A stretch of DNA of 64,000 bases from Serpula lacrymans var. lacrymans S7.9. Its lineage: Eukaryota > Basidiomycota > Agaricomycetes > Boletales > Serpulaceae. The stretch is from contig NW_006763298.1 of NCBI RefSeq assembly GCF_000218685.1, positions 1,584,869-1,648,868 of the forward strand. The letters are read 5' to 3'. The position numbers and the translations under genes are program-made. Below, in pieces: positions 11,401 to 20,771 of the stretch; positions within the stretch are counted from its first letter, which is position 1, and the number at the start of each line of letters is the position of its first letter. The notes below the pieces were generated by a model that was given only the letters and a program-made list of their open reading frames with translations, ran no database searches and was not told the origin of the DNA.

Positions 11401-12601
11401 CAAGCTGTTGTGCAGTTGTGCCGTGAGCGCGGATGTGGTGCATGACGTCAGGAATGGATGTATCTTCAACGTTTAAGAAATTGATTTGGACGATTCTATC
11501 CCCCTCTTCGAGATTGACCTCAGGGCAATACGTTTCTAGATCTTCTTTGGGATCAAAGAATCTTACCATCATGTTGCAGTCTGATGGACATCTATTGAAG
11601 TCTAATTTTGACATGTTCCAGTCTATCGTGGGATTGTGTCTCTTTAACCATTCATGGCCTAAGAACATCCTGCCAGTTCCAAGATTGGTAACGGCTAGTT
11701 GGAGTCTTTCGGCGTGGTTATTGATTTCCACTAATATCTCTACGAATTCTTTAATGCTGCCGTCTCGGTTTAGAGTGCCGTCAGCATTGTAGACTGGAAT
11801 TGGTCTAGGGATTCTCTGTCTCTCATATCCCTGTTCTTCAACAAATTTGTTATCTATGCAACTTCCGGTACAGCCACTGTCTAGTAATGCCTCAATCGTC
11901 GTTGATTGATGGGATGCAAGGTTTGTTAGTCTGCAGGTGATGTTCATCTGGTTTCCCTGAGTGCCTCTAATGAATTGTTTAGGCTTCTTCAGTTCTTCCA
12001 GTGCTAATACCGTTTCGTGAATTGGTAAAGCATTCAGTTCTTTTATCAAATCTGCATTGACTTCCAATCCTCTTTTCTTGTGGGTCCAACTACTAAGAAT
12101 ACCAATAGATCTTTCTTCCTTTTGGTCTCGTAGTCTTTCCGCTATCCAAGCAGCTGTCCATGGTGTTTTTTGATTCTTTTTATCTAGGTTTTTATTAGAG
12201 GTATTCCTGACCTCTTTGGAGCTGGTCGAAGCATCAGTTTCGGTTACACTACCCAATTGAGTCGTAACATTCTGTGCTTCAGTTGTCTCCTTTGTTGCTG
12301 CGCTTTTCGTGGCCCTTTCCCCTTTAGGTACCTCGTGCGCCGCTTCCTGTGCTGCGCCTTTCTCTTTCGAGTGCGCCGCTTCATTTTTGGGAATCTTTTC
12401 AACCCGTTTCCCTTTCAGGTTCTCCTCTTTAATAGATTGTTCCTTTCGTTTTAGATCTTGTGCATCTTTGAATAAAGCAATATCATTTTCATCGTTACTG
12501 GTACATGCATCAAGATTTTCAACGGGTAGGCAACTATATCTATTTACAAAGTCCTTTGGCACAGTCTGGCGAGGAGTCGCAGCTGGCCTTCTTAAAAACC
12601 C
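8441..12601 (-). pseudogene. Chromovirus pol (protease, RT, RNase H, integrase, chromodomain) with two in-frame stops
   Basis: Read on the minus strand in the -1 frame relative to gag, open from the overlap at the gag end. Motifs in order: protease ALLDSGCTGS (about 11885), RT with FTKLDIRWGYNN and YLDD (about 10780), RNase H with EADSSDYALGAVLS, integrase zinc region HDSPIAGHPG and GCETCQRTK, integrase core STDLIGPL, SDRGVQF and HPQTDGQTERINQE, and a C-terminal chromodomain (YKVEQILDSRL...LVHWKGY...TWEPERN) that targets chromatin. Two stops break it: TAA at 11311-11309 just before the RT and TGA at 9622-9620 in the integrase zinc region, both explainable as C-to-T changes in CAA or CGA. Otherwise full length. 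Confidence 0.88.
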
Positions 12602-13806
12602 TGGAGCAAGTTAGCTCGTTCTTCTTCCGGCATTGCTTCTAACATTGCTCGGAGATCGAACTTCGGTTTCTGTGGTATTTGTCCGTTTAGATGGTCTCTG
12701 GCCCTATGGCCCTTCTCTCCGCACTTGAAGCAGCGTCCTTCGGATCGGAACTTCTGCTTGTCCAATTCCATCTCTTTTCCGGCTCCGGTATATAGTGTAC
12801 CCGTGCCGTCTTTCTTCGCTTCCACCGTCTCGGTCTTCCTCTCCGAAGCACCCTTCTCTTGGTATCTTCCATTGGGTCCCCGGTTCCCTGTACCGGAGCT
12901 GCCGCTGGTTGATCCTTTCAACATCCGCTCGTTTTCTACTTGGTCTCGCCACAATTGGTCATTTGTGACGATCCTCGTCTTCCATTCTATATATGTTGTG
13001 GGAACGTTTCCGCTATAAATGATCTGCTTTATCAGTGGACCATTTATGTTATTCCTGATTAGTGTGATCAGGAATTGTTCGCTCAGTTTGACATCGTAGC
13101 CGGCCCGTCTCCTCAACTCTTCGAATTTTACAAAGAACTCTTGGGCCGTTAGAGTTCCTTGTTTTTTGTATATAATTTCATACCTCGCTCTTTCTTCTTC
13201 GTGTGTGTCAGTGAAATGGTCTTTGAGGGTCCTCTCAAAGTGAGCCCAGCTCTCTAAGAGGGTGATCTCCCCTGCATCCGACCTTTCTTCTGCAATCTTC
13301 CTCCTCTCTACCCATTCCGTTCTCAGGGCTGCTGCTGCCCCTATACTCATATAGGATAAGGCGAAGCTTATCCGGTTCCTTTCTCGGGAGAAGTATGCCG
13401 AGTTGGCATTGAAATGGAGTTCTAATGACTCCGAGAAGCTTCGAAACTTCTTCTTGTCTCCGTCGTAGGGTTCCGGCTTTGCTAACGCTGTTTTCCTAAA
13501 CTCTGCTTCTTGTGCGCGTGGCAGGCCCATCCCTGAAGGCTGCCTCCTTTCGCTCTCTGCGAGCCTTCTGCGCAAGTCTCTGACTTCTTCGTCTTTTGAT
13601 GAGAATCTCTCTTCCCATAATTCGTTGTTGTCTGCGATCGCGTTGTTGACCGCCGCCAGGATGATGTTCTGCAGGTTCTGCATCTGCTGCTGGTTGGTTG
13701 CCGGCGATGGTACGCGCGGCTGAATATGCGGTAACGCGTCCCGCAAATCTGACATGTCGGTGCTCTCGGCCATGTCTGGGTTCTCTCGATATGTGTCGTA
13801 AGACAT
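12592..13806 (-). CDS. Chromovirus Gag (404 aa)
   Basis: Intact minus-strand ORF from ATG at 13806 to TAA at 12592. The centre (about residues 105-260) has the retrotransposon Gag fold signature, including the ESWAHFERTLKDHFTD block typical of Ty3/gypsy capsid. A zinc knuckle CFKCGEKGHRARDH lies near residue 365; its last ligand position reads His and not Cys, so it may be C-C-H-H. Gag forms the virus-like particle. It ends at a -1 slippery site (12595-12601) leading into pol. Confidence 0.88.
   Translation of the reverse strand: MSYDTYRENPDMAESTDMSDLRDALPHIQPRVPSPATNQQQMQNLQNIILAAVNNAIADNNELWEERFSSKDEEVRDLRRRLAESERRQPSGMGLPRAQEAEFRKTALAKPEPYDGDKKKFRSFSESLELHFNANSAYFSRERNRISFALSYMSIGAAAALRTEWVERRKIAEERSDAGEITLLESWAHFERTLKDHFTDTHEEERARYEIIYKKQGTLTAQEFFVKFEELRRRAGYDVKLSEQFLITLIRNNINGPLIKQIIYSGNVPTTYIEWKTRIVTNDQLWRDQVENERMLKGSTSGSSGTGNRGPNGRYQEKGASERKTETVEAKKDGTGTLYTGAGKEMELDKQKFRSEGRCFKCGEKGHRARDHLNGQIPQKPKFDLRAMLEAMPEEERANLLQGF
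12595..12601 (-). promoter_or_regulatory. Probable -1 ribosomal frameshift site (G GGT TTT) at the gag/pol junction
   Basis: In the gag frame the last codons read CAG GGT TTT TAA. This gives the slippery heptamer G_GGT_TTT immediately before the gag stop and fits the X_XXY_YYZ rule. The pol frame is exactly -1 and is open through this point (GGG TTT TTA AGA). Gag-Pol production by frameshift here is an inference; a downstream pseudoknot was not tested. Confidence 0.6.
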
Positions 13807-14514
13807 TCAGGGATGATGTAGGGGATGGTGATAGGAATGATAGGGTAGGTGTGATTCTTTCTTGTTTTATGATCGGCCTGGGGTATGTGATCGGTCCGGG
13901 ATATGGTAAGATCGGGATCTGATATGAATATGGTGCGAAGGGCATTCAAAAAAGGTTCCCCAGATGACAAATCTGGATCAACACTTCTTTAATGAAGATC
14001 CCTTTTTCTGTCTTTCCTTCTGCTTATGGGTTCCTCTTCTGTCCCCACTAAGCGTGTACGTGAACTATTTATATATGGTACCAGTGTTCTAATTGTATCG
14101 TAATCGAGGTCCGAACGGTTGTCTCGATGATGGCCCGCGTTAACCGCTGTCAGCCCTCTTCCTACTGGCGGAGGCAAATGCCCGGCCTGGTAAGAAGTAT
14201 AAAGAAGTTTTTGTAGCTAATAGAACCTTAGCGACTCCACGTCACTAAGCTCTCTAAGTACGGGATTGTGGGGGCGGATGATAGGAGATAGAGGGATGGT
14301 TTCGAAAGATGAGTTGGATGGTGATGATTGGATGAAAGTGATTATAGTGGATGGGCGAGTGATAGGTGATGTGATTTGAGAGAGGGGTGTGGTGAGGCGA
14401 ATGTATAGTTTGAGTAGGACGAAGGATAGGATGATGATGACGGGGGTTAGGATGATGATTAAGATAGCCTTTGTTTCAGTCATCAACTAGGTGCTCTTTA
14501 CTAGCTTTTGATTA
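13807..14514 (-). other. Chromovirus leader region between 5' LTR and gag
   Basis: About 700 bp between the 5' LTR and the gag ATG. It contains the small ORF at 14217-14486; the rest shows nothing I can name. A primer-binding site with a clear tRNA 3'-end match was not recognised next to the LTR. Confidence 0.5.
14217..14486 (-). CDS. Small leader ORF (89 aa) with one membrane segment, upstream of gag
   Basis: ATG ATG at 14486, about 30 bases inside the 5' LTR end in element orientation, to TAG at 14217. Residues 7-28 are a strongly hydrophobic Ile/Leu/Val segment (ILIIILTPVIIILSFVLL) followed by KLYIRLTTPLS and a Pro/Ser/Thr-rich tail. It is intact although pol carries stops. I do not recognise a family. 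It could be an accessory membrane peptide, a translated upstream ORF regulating gag, or chance. Confidence 0.45.
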   Translation of the reverse strand: MMTETKAILIIILTPVIIILSFVLLKLYIRLTTPLSQITSPITRPSTIITFIQSSPSNSSFETIPLSPIIRPHNPVLRELSDVESLRFY

Positions 14515-14872
14515 TATAACGACTGAGTTGCACTACTGGAAGAAACCAGGCAACTCAACGTCAATCTCTGGCAAGTAGTTGAACAAGTGTATAAAGACGA
14601 AATCAAAAGCTAAGGTATGTACATCGTTGAGTGTCTACTTATATATGTAAGAACTCATGTCAGCCATGAGGCGCTGACTGATAGACATGAGGATGTATCG
14701 TGTTTAGCTTTGTAAGATGATTCGTAAGTGATCATGTGACTTGGGTCACGTGATGAGATAAGGAGATAAGATAAGGAAAACTACGTGATAAGATAAGGAG
14801 AGATAAGTGTTTCTACGTCAGAGTTAGAGATGAAAGGTGAAGTATTGGGTGTAAAAGATAAGGATCGTGACA
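14515..14872 (-). repeat. Chromovirus 5' LTR
   Basis: 358 bp, read as identical to 7928-8285; right boundary defined by the target duplication CTTTG at 14873-14877. Confidence 0.92.
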
Positions 14873-14877
14873 CTTTG

Positions 14878-15289
14878 TTTTTATCACCATCCGAGGAGCA
14901 ATCTCCTGGACAAGCAAAAGACAAAGCACGGTAGCTTTATCCTCCATGGAGTCAGAGTACATTGGATTGAGCAATGCTGGACAACACCTTGCATGGCTTT
15001 GGACTTTTTTTGAAGAAATTGGACATGCTCAAAATGGACCTACAACATTGCACTGTGACAATTAAGCAGCTATTATTCTTACACGAGATCCACAGTTCCG
15101 TGCTCGCACAAAACACATTCAATGGAAATATCATTTTATCCGAGATGACTTAGTATCAAAGGGAGAGACAGTAATCAGATATGTTCCTACAGGAGATATG
15201 GTTGCCGACATTCTCACTAAACCCCTCACTCACAAAAAACACTGGAAATTCTCTAAAGCTATGGGACTACGGTTGCACTCGAGTGGGAG
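14878..15289 (+). pseudogene. Copia gag-pol, last part (RNase H C-terminus) and 3' end
   Basis: Continues the Copia frame after the chromovirus: GAISWTSKRQSTVALSSMESEY, HCDN then a stop, AAIILTRDPQFRARTKHI and the terminal YVPTGDMVADILTKPL typical of Copia RNase H. One in-frame TAA at 15063-15065 sits where the family has Gln (DNQ), again CAA-to-TAA. The polypurine tract GTGGGAG precedes the 3' LTR. Confidence 0.85.
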
Positions 15290-15606
15290 TGACAAAACCA
15301 GATAAACCCGGTCTCTGCCGAAGCAGCCATTGTTCTCCATGGGGCATAGCCACCACTCCATGGAGTCATTATACTGTAGCGAGTAGCACCTCTGACTATA
15401 AGTAGTAGGGGGTTAAGTAGTAGGGGGTTTAGTATAGAAATACCTCAGTCATTTCTATAGCCTCTCGGGCAGCGGCTGAGGTATGTTACATTACATTTAT
15501 TAGAGATCACCTTAAACTAACATCCATTGTAGTTTCACTTAGGTAAATAATACAGTCGTTTCTATAGCCTCTTGGGCAGCGGCTGAGTTTCACTTAGTTT
15601 TATTAG
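15290..15606 (+). repeat. Copia 3' LTR
   Basis: 317 bp, starts TGACAAAACC, ends TTTTATTAG. Relative to the 5' LTR it lacks about 41 bp around the TCCTAGGAG palindromes and has gained a short duplication TTAAGTAGTAGGGGG. Confidence 0.85.
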
Positions 15607-16486
15607 TCATGCACCAAAATTGATTGGTAGCATGAACAGGTGTCAATAATGAAGTGAATATTCAAAAGACTCGCCTTTGTGCCTCACAGGCACAGTGCCA
15701 TGTGGAACAGTAATTAATATTGCCTTTTCAAACTTGGGGCTGATCAACACCCACCTGTATTAGGCAATCAAGTCCTGCTGTTACGATAACACATTTTCGG
15801 ACCTTTGATTTTCATTCTCCTCTTTAACCTTCTACTGTAGTTTTCTCACATTGTGCCATGCGGCACTTTCTCTTTTGTTCAAACTCCTCTTTCTTGCGCT
15901 GCACTGCCCTTCTTCTTATTATAGCTACAAGTCCCTCACGCAGTGGAGCTGGTCACACGGGCTGTGCCCTTGACATCATCAGCCACTGCCTTCATCAACT
16001 GTATAGTACATATGTACAAACAAACCTGTAGTAGTATATAAACCCCAATAGATCAAGGAGACTCCTCAGTGAGTCCTCCTGTTGTTTACCCACAACAAAC
16101 TCAGTCCTATCTAAAGGGTAAGCACTCCCCTCGCTTCTTTATAGCTTTGTCTGAGTTGTGTGCCAGAGTATACAAACTCTTGGTTGTTATATTAGGACTT
16201 GCTCTTACTATTCTCTTGCACTTTGTGCAAACCCGGTCCCCAGGGTTAAGGGGTTATTGTTTGGGAATATCCTGTATAGCAGAAGGGTGCGCTCCTAGCG
16301 ACGGCCCTGTGGTGCTCTGGGAGAAGAGACAATTATCTACACATGGCCCCAGTGTTAAGGGGAGTACTTTAACTCAGCAGTTGGTGTGGAACCACTGTTG
16401 ATCAGTTTTAGAATACAAAACTTCTTCTTTGTGTTCCTCTGACCAGGCCTGGCACTTGCCTCCACCAGTCTGGAGAAGGGTTGACA
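15607..16486 (+). repeat. 5' LTR of the truncated Gypsy element
   Basis: The first 170 bases (TCATGCACCAAAATTGATTG...) match the start of the solo LTRs at 18961 and 25346 with scattered changes; beyond that they differ, so it is a related subfamily. The likely end is TTGACA at 16481-16486, matching the GACA end of the solo LTRs. A TATATAAA motif lies near 16035. The 3' boundary is approximate. Confidence 0.6.
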
Positions 16487-16686
16487 GCTTAACAAGTGGA
16501 CCACCCCCTGACAACCGTTCGAACCAGGGTTTCCTACTATAACTTTACATACATTTTCAAATACTATAGTGTGGGTAGTCGGGGATTGAGACCCGTTACT
16601 CAGCTGGGAAGAGGTAGATTTGCAGATAGCAAGTGGGGACCCCCATTTACATTTTTTTATTTACATACACAAGAGAACAAGTTGAC

Positions 16687-17736
16687 ATGTTGTTGCAACC
16701 CCAACAGCAGGACATGAATACTCTGTTGCACAACATGTGTGCACAGATTCTGTCACTGACTACGCAGCTCACCAAGATTCAGGCTGCCCCAGCAGCTGAA
16801 CCCACGGTTGAGCAAAAATTCAACAAAAAAGTCGAAATTGTTGCTGACCCCAGCACTTTCAAAGGAGACAGGGCTCAATTTGCTGAATGGTGGATCAAGG
16901 CAAACTGGGACATGTTTGCCGACGATTTTGAGATAGCCACTGCTGTGCTATCAAGACTAAAAGGACCTGTGGCGGGTAGATACACCCAAGTAAGACTGCA
17001 GGAGTGCTACACTGTGGGAGTGTGGCCCACCTGGGACGATCTCAAAGTAGAGATCAAAAAATATTTCAAACCGCAAGCTGAGCGTGACTGGGCACGTCAG
17101 CAAATTTGTTCCTTCAAGCAAGGAAGCATGAGGACGGATGATTACATCACCTGGTTCCTGGCTCTCTCTATCCAAGGAGGGCTTGGAAATGAACATGCAG
17201 TAGAGCTGCTAGAATGCAATGTAAACCCCCACATTGCTGAGCAGATCTATCTGCAGGATATACAGAGCGACAACCTGGCCCTGGCAGCTGAGGAAGTCCA
17301 ACAAGTCGGTAGAGCCATGGAGCTCTACGCTATGCACCAAGGTGGTGGGCCCACCACCAAAAACAACCAATCCCAGAGGCACCCTGGGTCATCAAATCAC
17401 CATAATCACTCTCACGGGTTCAAGCCGTTCGGGCTGCAGCCAGGACAGGGTGCTCCTATGGATATCTGCGCGGTCTAAGGTGGACAGATGCACAGATTCA
17501 AGGGCAACTGTTACAACTGTGGCCAAGAGGGGCACATGTCCCGAGATTGCAGAAACGGGGCGCAGGATGCCCAACAAAAAAATAACCAAGGGCGCCAGGC
17601 GTGCCAATTAGAAACTGAAAAGCCAGATGATCAGCTCAATACTCTGGCCGGTTGTTCATACGACGAAATCCAAGCTTTCTTCTATGACCAGCAGGTCAAC
17701 AAAATGAAAGCTCAGGGAAAAGAGTTTGGAGCTTAG
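16687..17736 (+). pseudogene. Gypsy gag with one in-frame stop
   Basis: Most likely ATG at 16687. Capsid-type sequence includes FKGDRAQFAEWW and a zinc knuckle CYNCGQEGHMSRDC (about 17509-17550). A TAA at 17476-17478, at a position expected to be Gln, separates capsid and zinc knuckle, otherwise the frame is open to TAG at 17734. The end overlaps a -1 slippery site leading to pol. Confidence 0.8.
17715..17721 (+). promoter_or_regulatory. Probable -1 ribosomal frameshift site (G GGA AAA) between gag and pol
   Basis: In the gag frame the sequence reads CAG GGA AAA GAG, a G_GGA_AAA heptamer fitting the -1 slippery rule, 12 bases before the gag TAG. The protease-RT frame is -1 relative to gag and is open through the site. 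This matches the arrangement in the chromovirus at 12595-12601 (G_GGT_TTT). Functional use is inferred. Confidence 0.6.
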
Positions 17737-18960
17737 GTCACTTGGGTGCCTCTGCTCCACTGAACAATGAAGTAAACCACAACAAGGTAGCCCCTGCTCC
17801 GGGGTGTTGCACGAGCAATAAAGGAAAGAGGGTGGCTCCCCTATTTGTAAATAAGTTTCTAAATCTATTATCTGAAGCATGTACTTGTATGAAGAATTGT
17901 GACTGTAATATTTATGATACTACCGCTGCACCAGCATCTCCCTCTGAGTGTGGCCCCGGCAAGACAATTACTAGGGTGCTTGATTCTGGTAAAAATAAAA
18001 ATAAAAACATAGAAAATATTAAAGTAGAAAAACATGTTTCTCTCAATTCTTCTTCTTCTTTGGAGCCACCCTTCCCCGAAATCCCAAGGCGTGTGTTGAT
18101 GTGCACATATATATTCCAAAAGGAGATCTGTTTAGATGTTGGTGTGGAAAACCCTGCCCGAGGCATAGTACACCCAACCAGTGCACTGCTTGATTCAGGC
18201 GCTAACAGAATCTTCATAGATCAGGTTTGGGCAGAGCAAATTGGACTCCCCCTGGTAAAATTAGATGTATCTATTCCCGTCTATAACGTTGATGGTACGC
18301 TTCATGTGGGTGGCTGCATTATGCACAAATGTTCTTTTATTGTTGAGTACCAAGGACACAGAGAACGAGTCACCGCCAAAGCTACCCAACTAGGGAAGAT
18401 TAATTTAATCTTAGGCTGGACCTGGCTATTTAAACACAATCCTGAGATTGACTGGCAGACAGGGGTTGTCACATTGTCACGTTGTCCTCAGGAGTGTGAT
18501 GACTTGGGTAAACTGAGTCATGTCCGTCAAACAGAGCTGGATGAAAGGATAAACACTGGTCACATTTATGCCAAGCTCCGATCTTTAGATAAGATTGACA
18601 ATGACAATGACAAGGGAAAACCTGAGGAAGAGATCAAGAGGCTGGTACCTCCAGAGTACCATGACTTCTGGAAAGTCTTTTCAAATCACAAATCAGAGCG
18701 CTTCCCAGAGGCTAAGCCTTGGGACCATGCTATAGATTTGAAGGACACCTTCAAACCGAGAAAAAGACACATGATTCTCCTCTCTGCTCCAGAAAGATAT
18801 GAGGTTTCAAGTTTCATAGAAGAACAGCTTAGGAAGGGTTACATCAGACCTTCCAAGAGCCCTATGATGTCCCCAGTGTTCTTTATTCCTAAAAAAGATG
18901 GTAAGAAGCGCATGATTATGGACTATTGCTACTTAAATAAGTACACGGTTAAAAATGCGT
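17721..18960 (+). pseudogene. Gypsy pol, first part (protease and RT N-terminus), cut by solo LTR
   Basis: In the -1 frame after gag: aspartic protease ALLDSGANRIFIDQ (about 18185), a connecting region, then RT fingers with SKSPMMSPVFFIPKKDGKKRMIMDY. The frame meets the solo LTR at 18961 within the RT; removing the LTR and one GCGT resumes the same frame at 20772. Confidence 0.85.
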
Positions 18961-20767
18961 TGTCATGCACCAAAGTTGATTGGTAGCATGGACAGGTGTC
19001 AATAACGAAGTGAATATTCAAAAAGACTCGCCTTTGTGCCACGTGGAATAGTAATTAATATTGCCTTTTTCGAACTTGTGGCTGATCAGCACCACCTCTA
19101 TTAGGCAATCCAGTCACGCTCACCTTTGCTTTTCCATTTGGTACTTTCCGCGTTTCGGCATTTTGGCAAATTTTTGCGTCGCCACTGGCTACACATTGCA
19201 TTGCGCCCTTGCTTTTGTCGTTTCCTTCACTTCCCTTCCTTTGCCTAGCCCCACCATGGGCCCCTTACTCTCGTTTTTATTCTCACCCGACGGTCGTTTC
19301 TGGATCCCCATTTTAGTTCACCTCCTCGTCACCTCCAGCCTCCTCCTCCTCATCTTCTTTGCTCCCCCACCATTTCTGATGTCACCACTTCCTATCCGCT
19401 TCCGTCGCCGATCTGTTGACTATCACGTGCCACTGCTGATATCAGCAAAGCCCCAGCGGCCGGTTCAAATAGGGCAACAGGTCCATCTTTATGACGTCGA
19501 TCTACCATCATATACTATCAAAACATCGGTCACTTGTCTTGCCTGGTTGGAGCATGGGTGGGTAGTTTTTGAGCTGGAGAAGGTTCATCCCCTTGCGTTG
19601 CCCATGTTCATCGCTGTCCCATTCACTTGGGTACACTTATCTTTTGTCCATCGTCTTCGCTACAGCTACACCTACCACACGCTGCCTGGGACTCACTTGT
19701 TCCAAATTGGAACTACTCCTCTCCCTCCCTCGTTTGATCAGGTGGTCCAACACAACCAGTCCATTGGTAAGGCCATGGAACTGTCGGATTTGGACTAGGT
19801 GGTGGACCAGTGGCTCCAGTTTCTTTTTTTTTCAGCAGAACATTCATTTACAGTGCAATTATTTTTGATTTTTGAATCATTTTTATGGACACATATTTTT
19901 TTAGAATGTCTGACTGACAATAAAGGAACTGTGTTGATACTGATATTGTTTTTCTTTATCCTTTTTTTTACTGCATCTTCCCATGACATCATGATTTTCC
20001 TGCTCTCTTTTTGCTATTGGACTTTACTTTATGGCTGTACAAACCTGTGACATTACTCACAGCATTCATTGTTCTATCCCTTTCTTTTCCTTTTTTTGAC
20101 AATCTTATCCTGTACTACCTACACAGGATTCGTCAGCGTACATTCCTTCCTTCATGTTCTTTCTCATTCTTTTTGCACAGCTATACTGTGCATAGCCTAC
20201 TTTTCTTTCACTATATAAATCCCTGTATTTTACCTTGTATAAAAAAAACAAGAACTCCAATCTAGACTTCTTCTCTAATCTCAAGTTCACTACTCTCTGC
20301 TACTTGTGATCCAGTGTGGTCACAACACTTCCCACTGCTACCACTGTTAATTGCTGTCATTGTCACTTCCCACTTTGAAGTCATTGTTATCCCTTTCGAT
20401 TAGAGTCCTTCTGAGCACTACAGTTTGTGCGTCAGGAGCCTGCTATCACTGGGAACCCCGTCACCTCGTCATCCTTGTCATTCTCAAACCTACCTTGTGC
20501 TACAATTAGCAAGGTAGTGCTCATCTATACTCGTCACTAAGCCCCTATCTTCTATAAATTCAACTATCCCTCCTCCTCAAAACCCACACTCATACACCTC
20601 TGGGTTTTACTTTGAAGGATCTTTATATGTACCACCCCACGAACAACCAGACCACTCCACTGTTCTAGGAGGCAAAGCCCATAAACAAGTTCCGTGGAAT
20701 CTGGGAGGATTGTGTGTTAGTTTGTTTTTTGTGTGTGGTTTTCTAACAGCAGTTCTCATCTTCGACA
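18961..20767 (+). mobile_element. 1807-bp solo LTR (copy 1) inserted in Gypsy RT
   Basis: Starts TGTCATGCACC, ends CTTCGACA, so TGTC/GACA terminal inverted bases. Flanked by the 4-base duplication GCGT (18957-18960 and 20768-20771). No internal retrotransposon domain, so a solo LTR left by LTR-LTR recombination; unusually long for a fungal LTR. It contains the ORF at 19061-19798. An inverted second copy lies at 22840-25346. Confidence 0.88.
19061..19798 (+). CDS. LTR-embedded ORF, 245 aa, two hydrophobic segments (copy 1)
   Basis: Open frame from ATG at 19061 to TAG at 19796. Hydrophobic stretches near residues 32-60 and 80-105 (ILVHLLVTSSLLLLIFF) look like membrane segments; the second half is soluble-looking with no recognised domain. 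The amino acid sequence equals that of the ORF in copy 2 (24509-25246). It is not a known retrotransposon protein. The identity may only reflect the recent conversion of the DNA, so evidence for selection is lacking. Confidence 0.4.
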   Translation: MPFSNLWLISTTSIRQSSHAHLCFSIWYFPRFGILANFCVATGYTLHCALAFVVSFTSLPLPSPTMGPLLSFLFSPDGRFWIPILVHLLVTSSLLLLIFFAPPPFLMSPLPIRFRRRSVDYHVPLLISAKPQRPVQIGQQVHLYDVDLPSYTIKTSVTCLAWLEHGWVVFELEKVHPLALPMFIAVPFTWVHLSFVHRLRYSYTYHTLPGTHLFQIGTTPLPPSFDQVVQHNQSIGKAMELSDLD

Positions 20768-20771
20768 GCGT

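Larger units (their letters stand above)
7928..14872 (-). mobile_element. Ty3/gypsy chromovirus, young insertion in the Copia RNase H region
   Basis: 6945 bp, two 358-bp LTRs that I read as identical, flanked by the 5-base target duplication CTTTG (7923-7927 and 14873-14877). Removing it with one CTTTG rejoins the Copia RNase H frame. In element orientation the order is 5' LTR, leader with a small ORF, gag, protease, reverse transcriptase, RNase H, integrase, chromodomain, polypurine tract AAAAGGGGGG (revcomp of about 8289-8298), 3' LTR. Identical LTRs mean a recent insertion, the youngest dated layer of the island. Confidence 0.92.
3107..15606 (+). mobile_element. Ty1/copia LTR retrotransposon, full length but decayed, carrying two nested insertions
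   Basis: Bounded by two direct LTRs (3107-3449 and 15290-15606). The order gag, protease, integrase, reverse transcriptase, RNase H is that of Ty1/copia. Removing the 228-bp insertion (6778-7005) and the chromovirus (7928-14872), each with one target-site copy, leaves one continuous reading frame from 3518 to the polypurine tract GTGGGAG just before 15290. The frame contains seven in-frame stops and no frameshift. TCATG occurs at both ends (3104-3108 and 15607-15611), a likely target duplication overlapping the LTR's TG. The flanking DNA on the right is the start of a Gypsy LTR, so Copia landed in that LTR. Confidence 0.9.

Noticed and set aside
8500..13018. Plus-strand open frames across the minus-strand chromovirus
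   Set aside because: All lie antisense to gag or pol motifs; phenylalanine/serine-rich translations typical of reverse shadows.
13482..13970. Two extra minus-strand ORFs overlapping the start of gag
   Set aside because: They are other-frame readings of gag and its leader; no motif and no slippery or start context.
20011..20265. 84-aa plus-strand ORF in solo LTR copy 1 (similar one at 23226-23615 minus)
   Set aside because: It lies in the diverged half, is Ser/Phe/Leu-rich like a T-rich UTR, and differs in length and frame between the copies.
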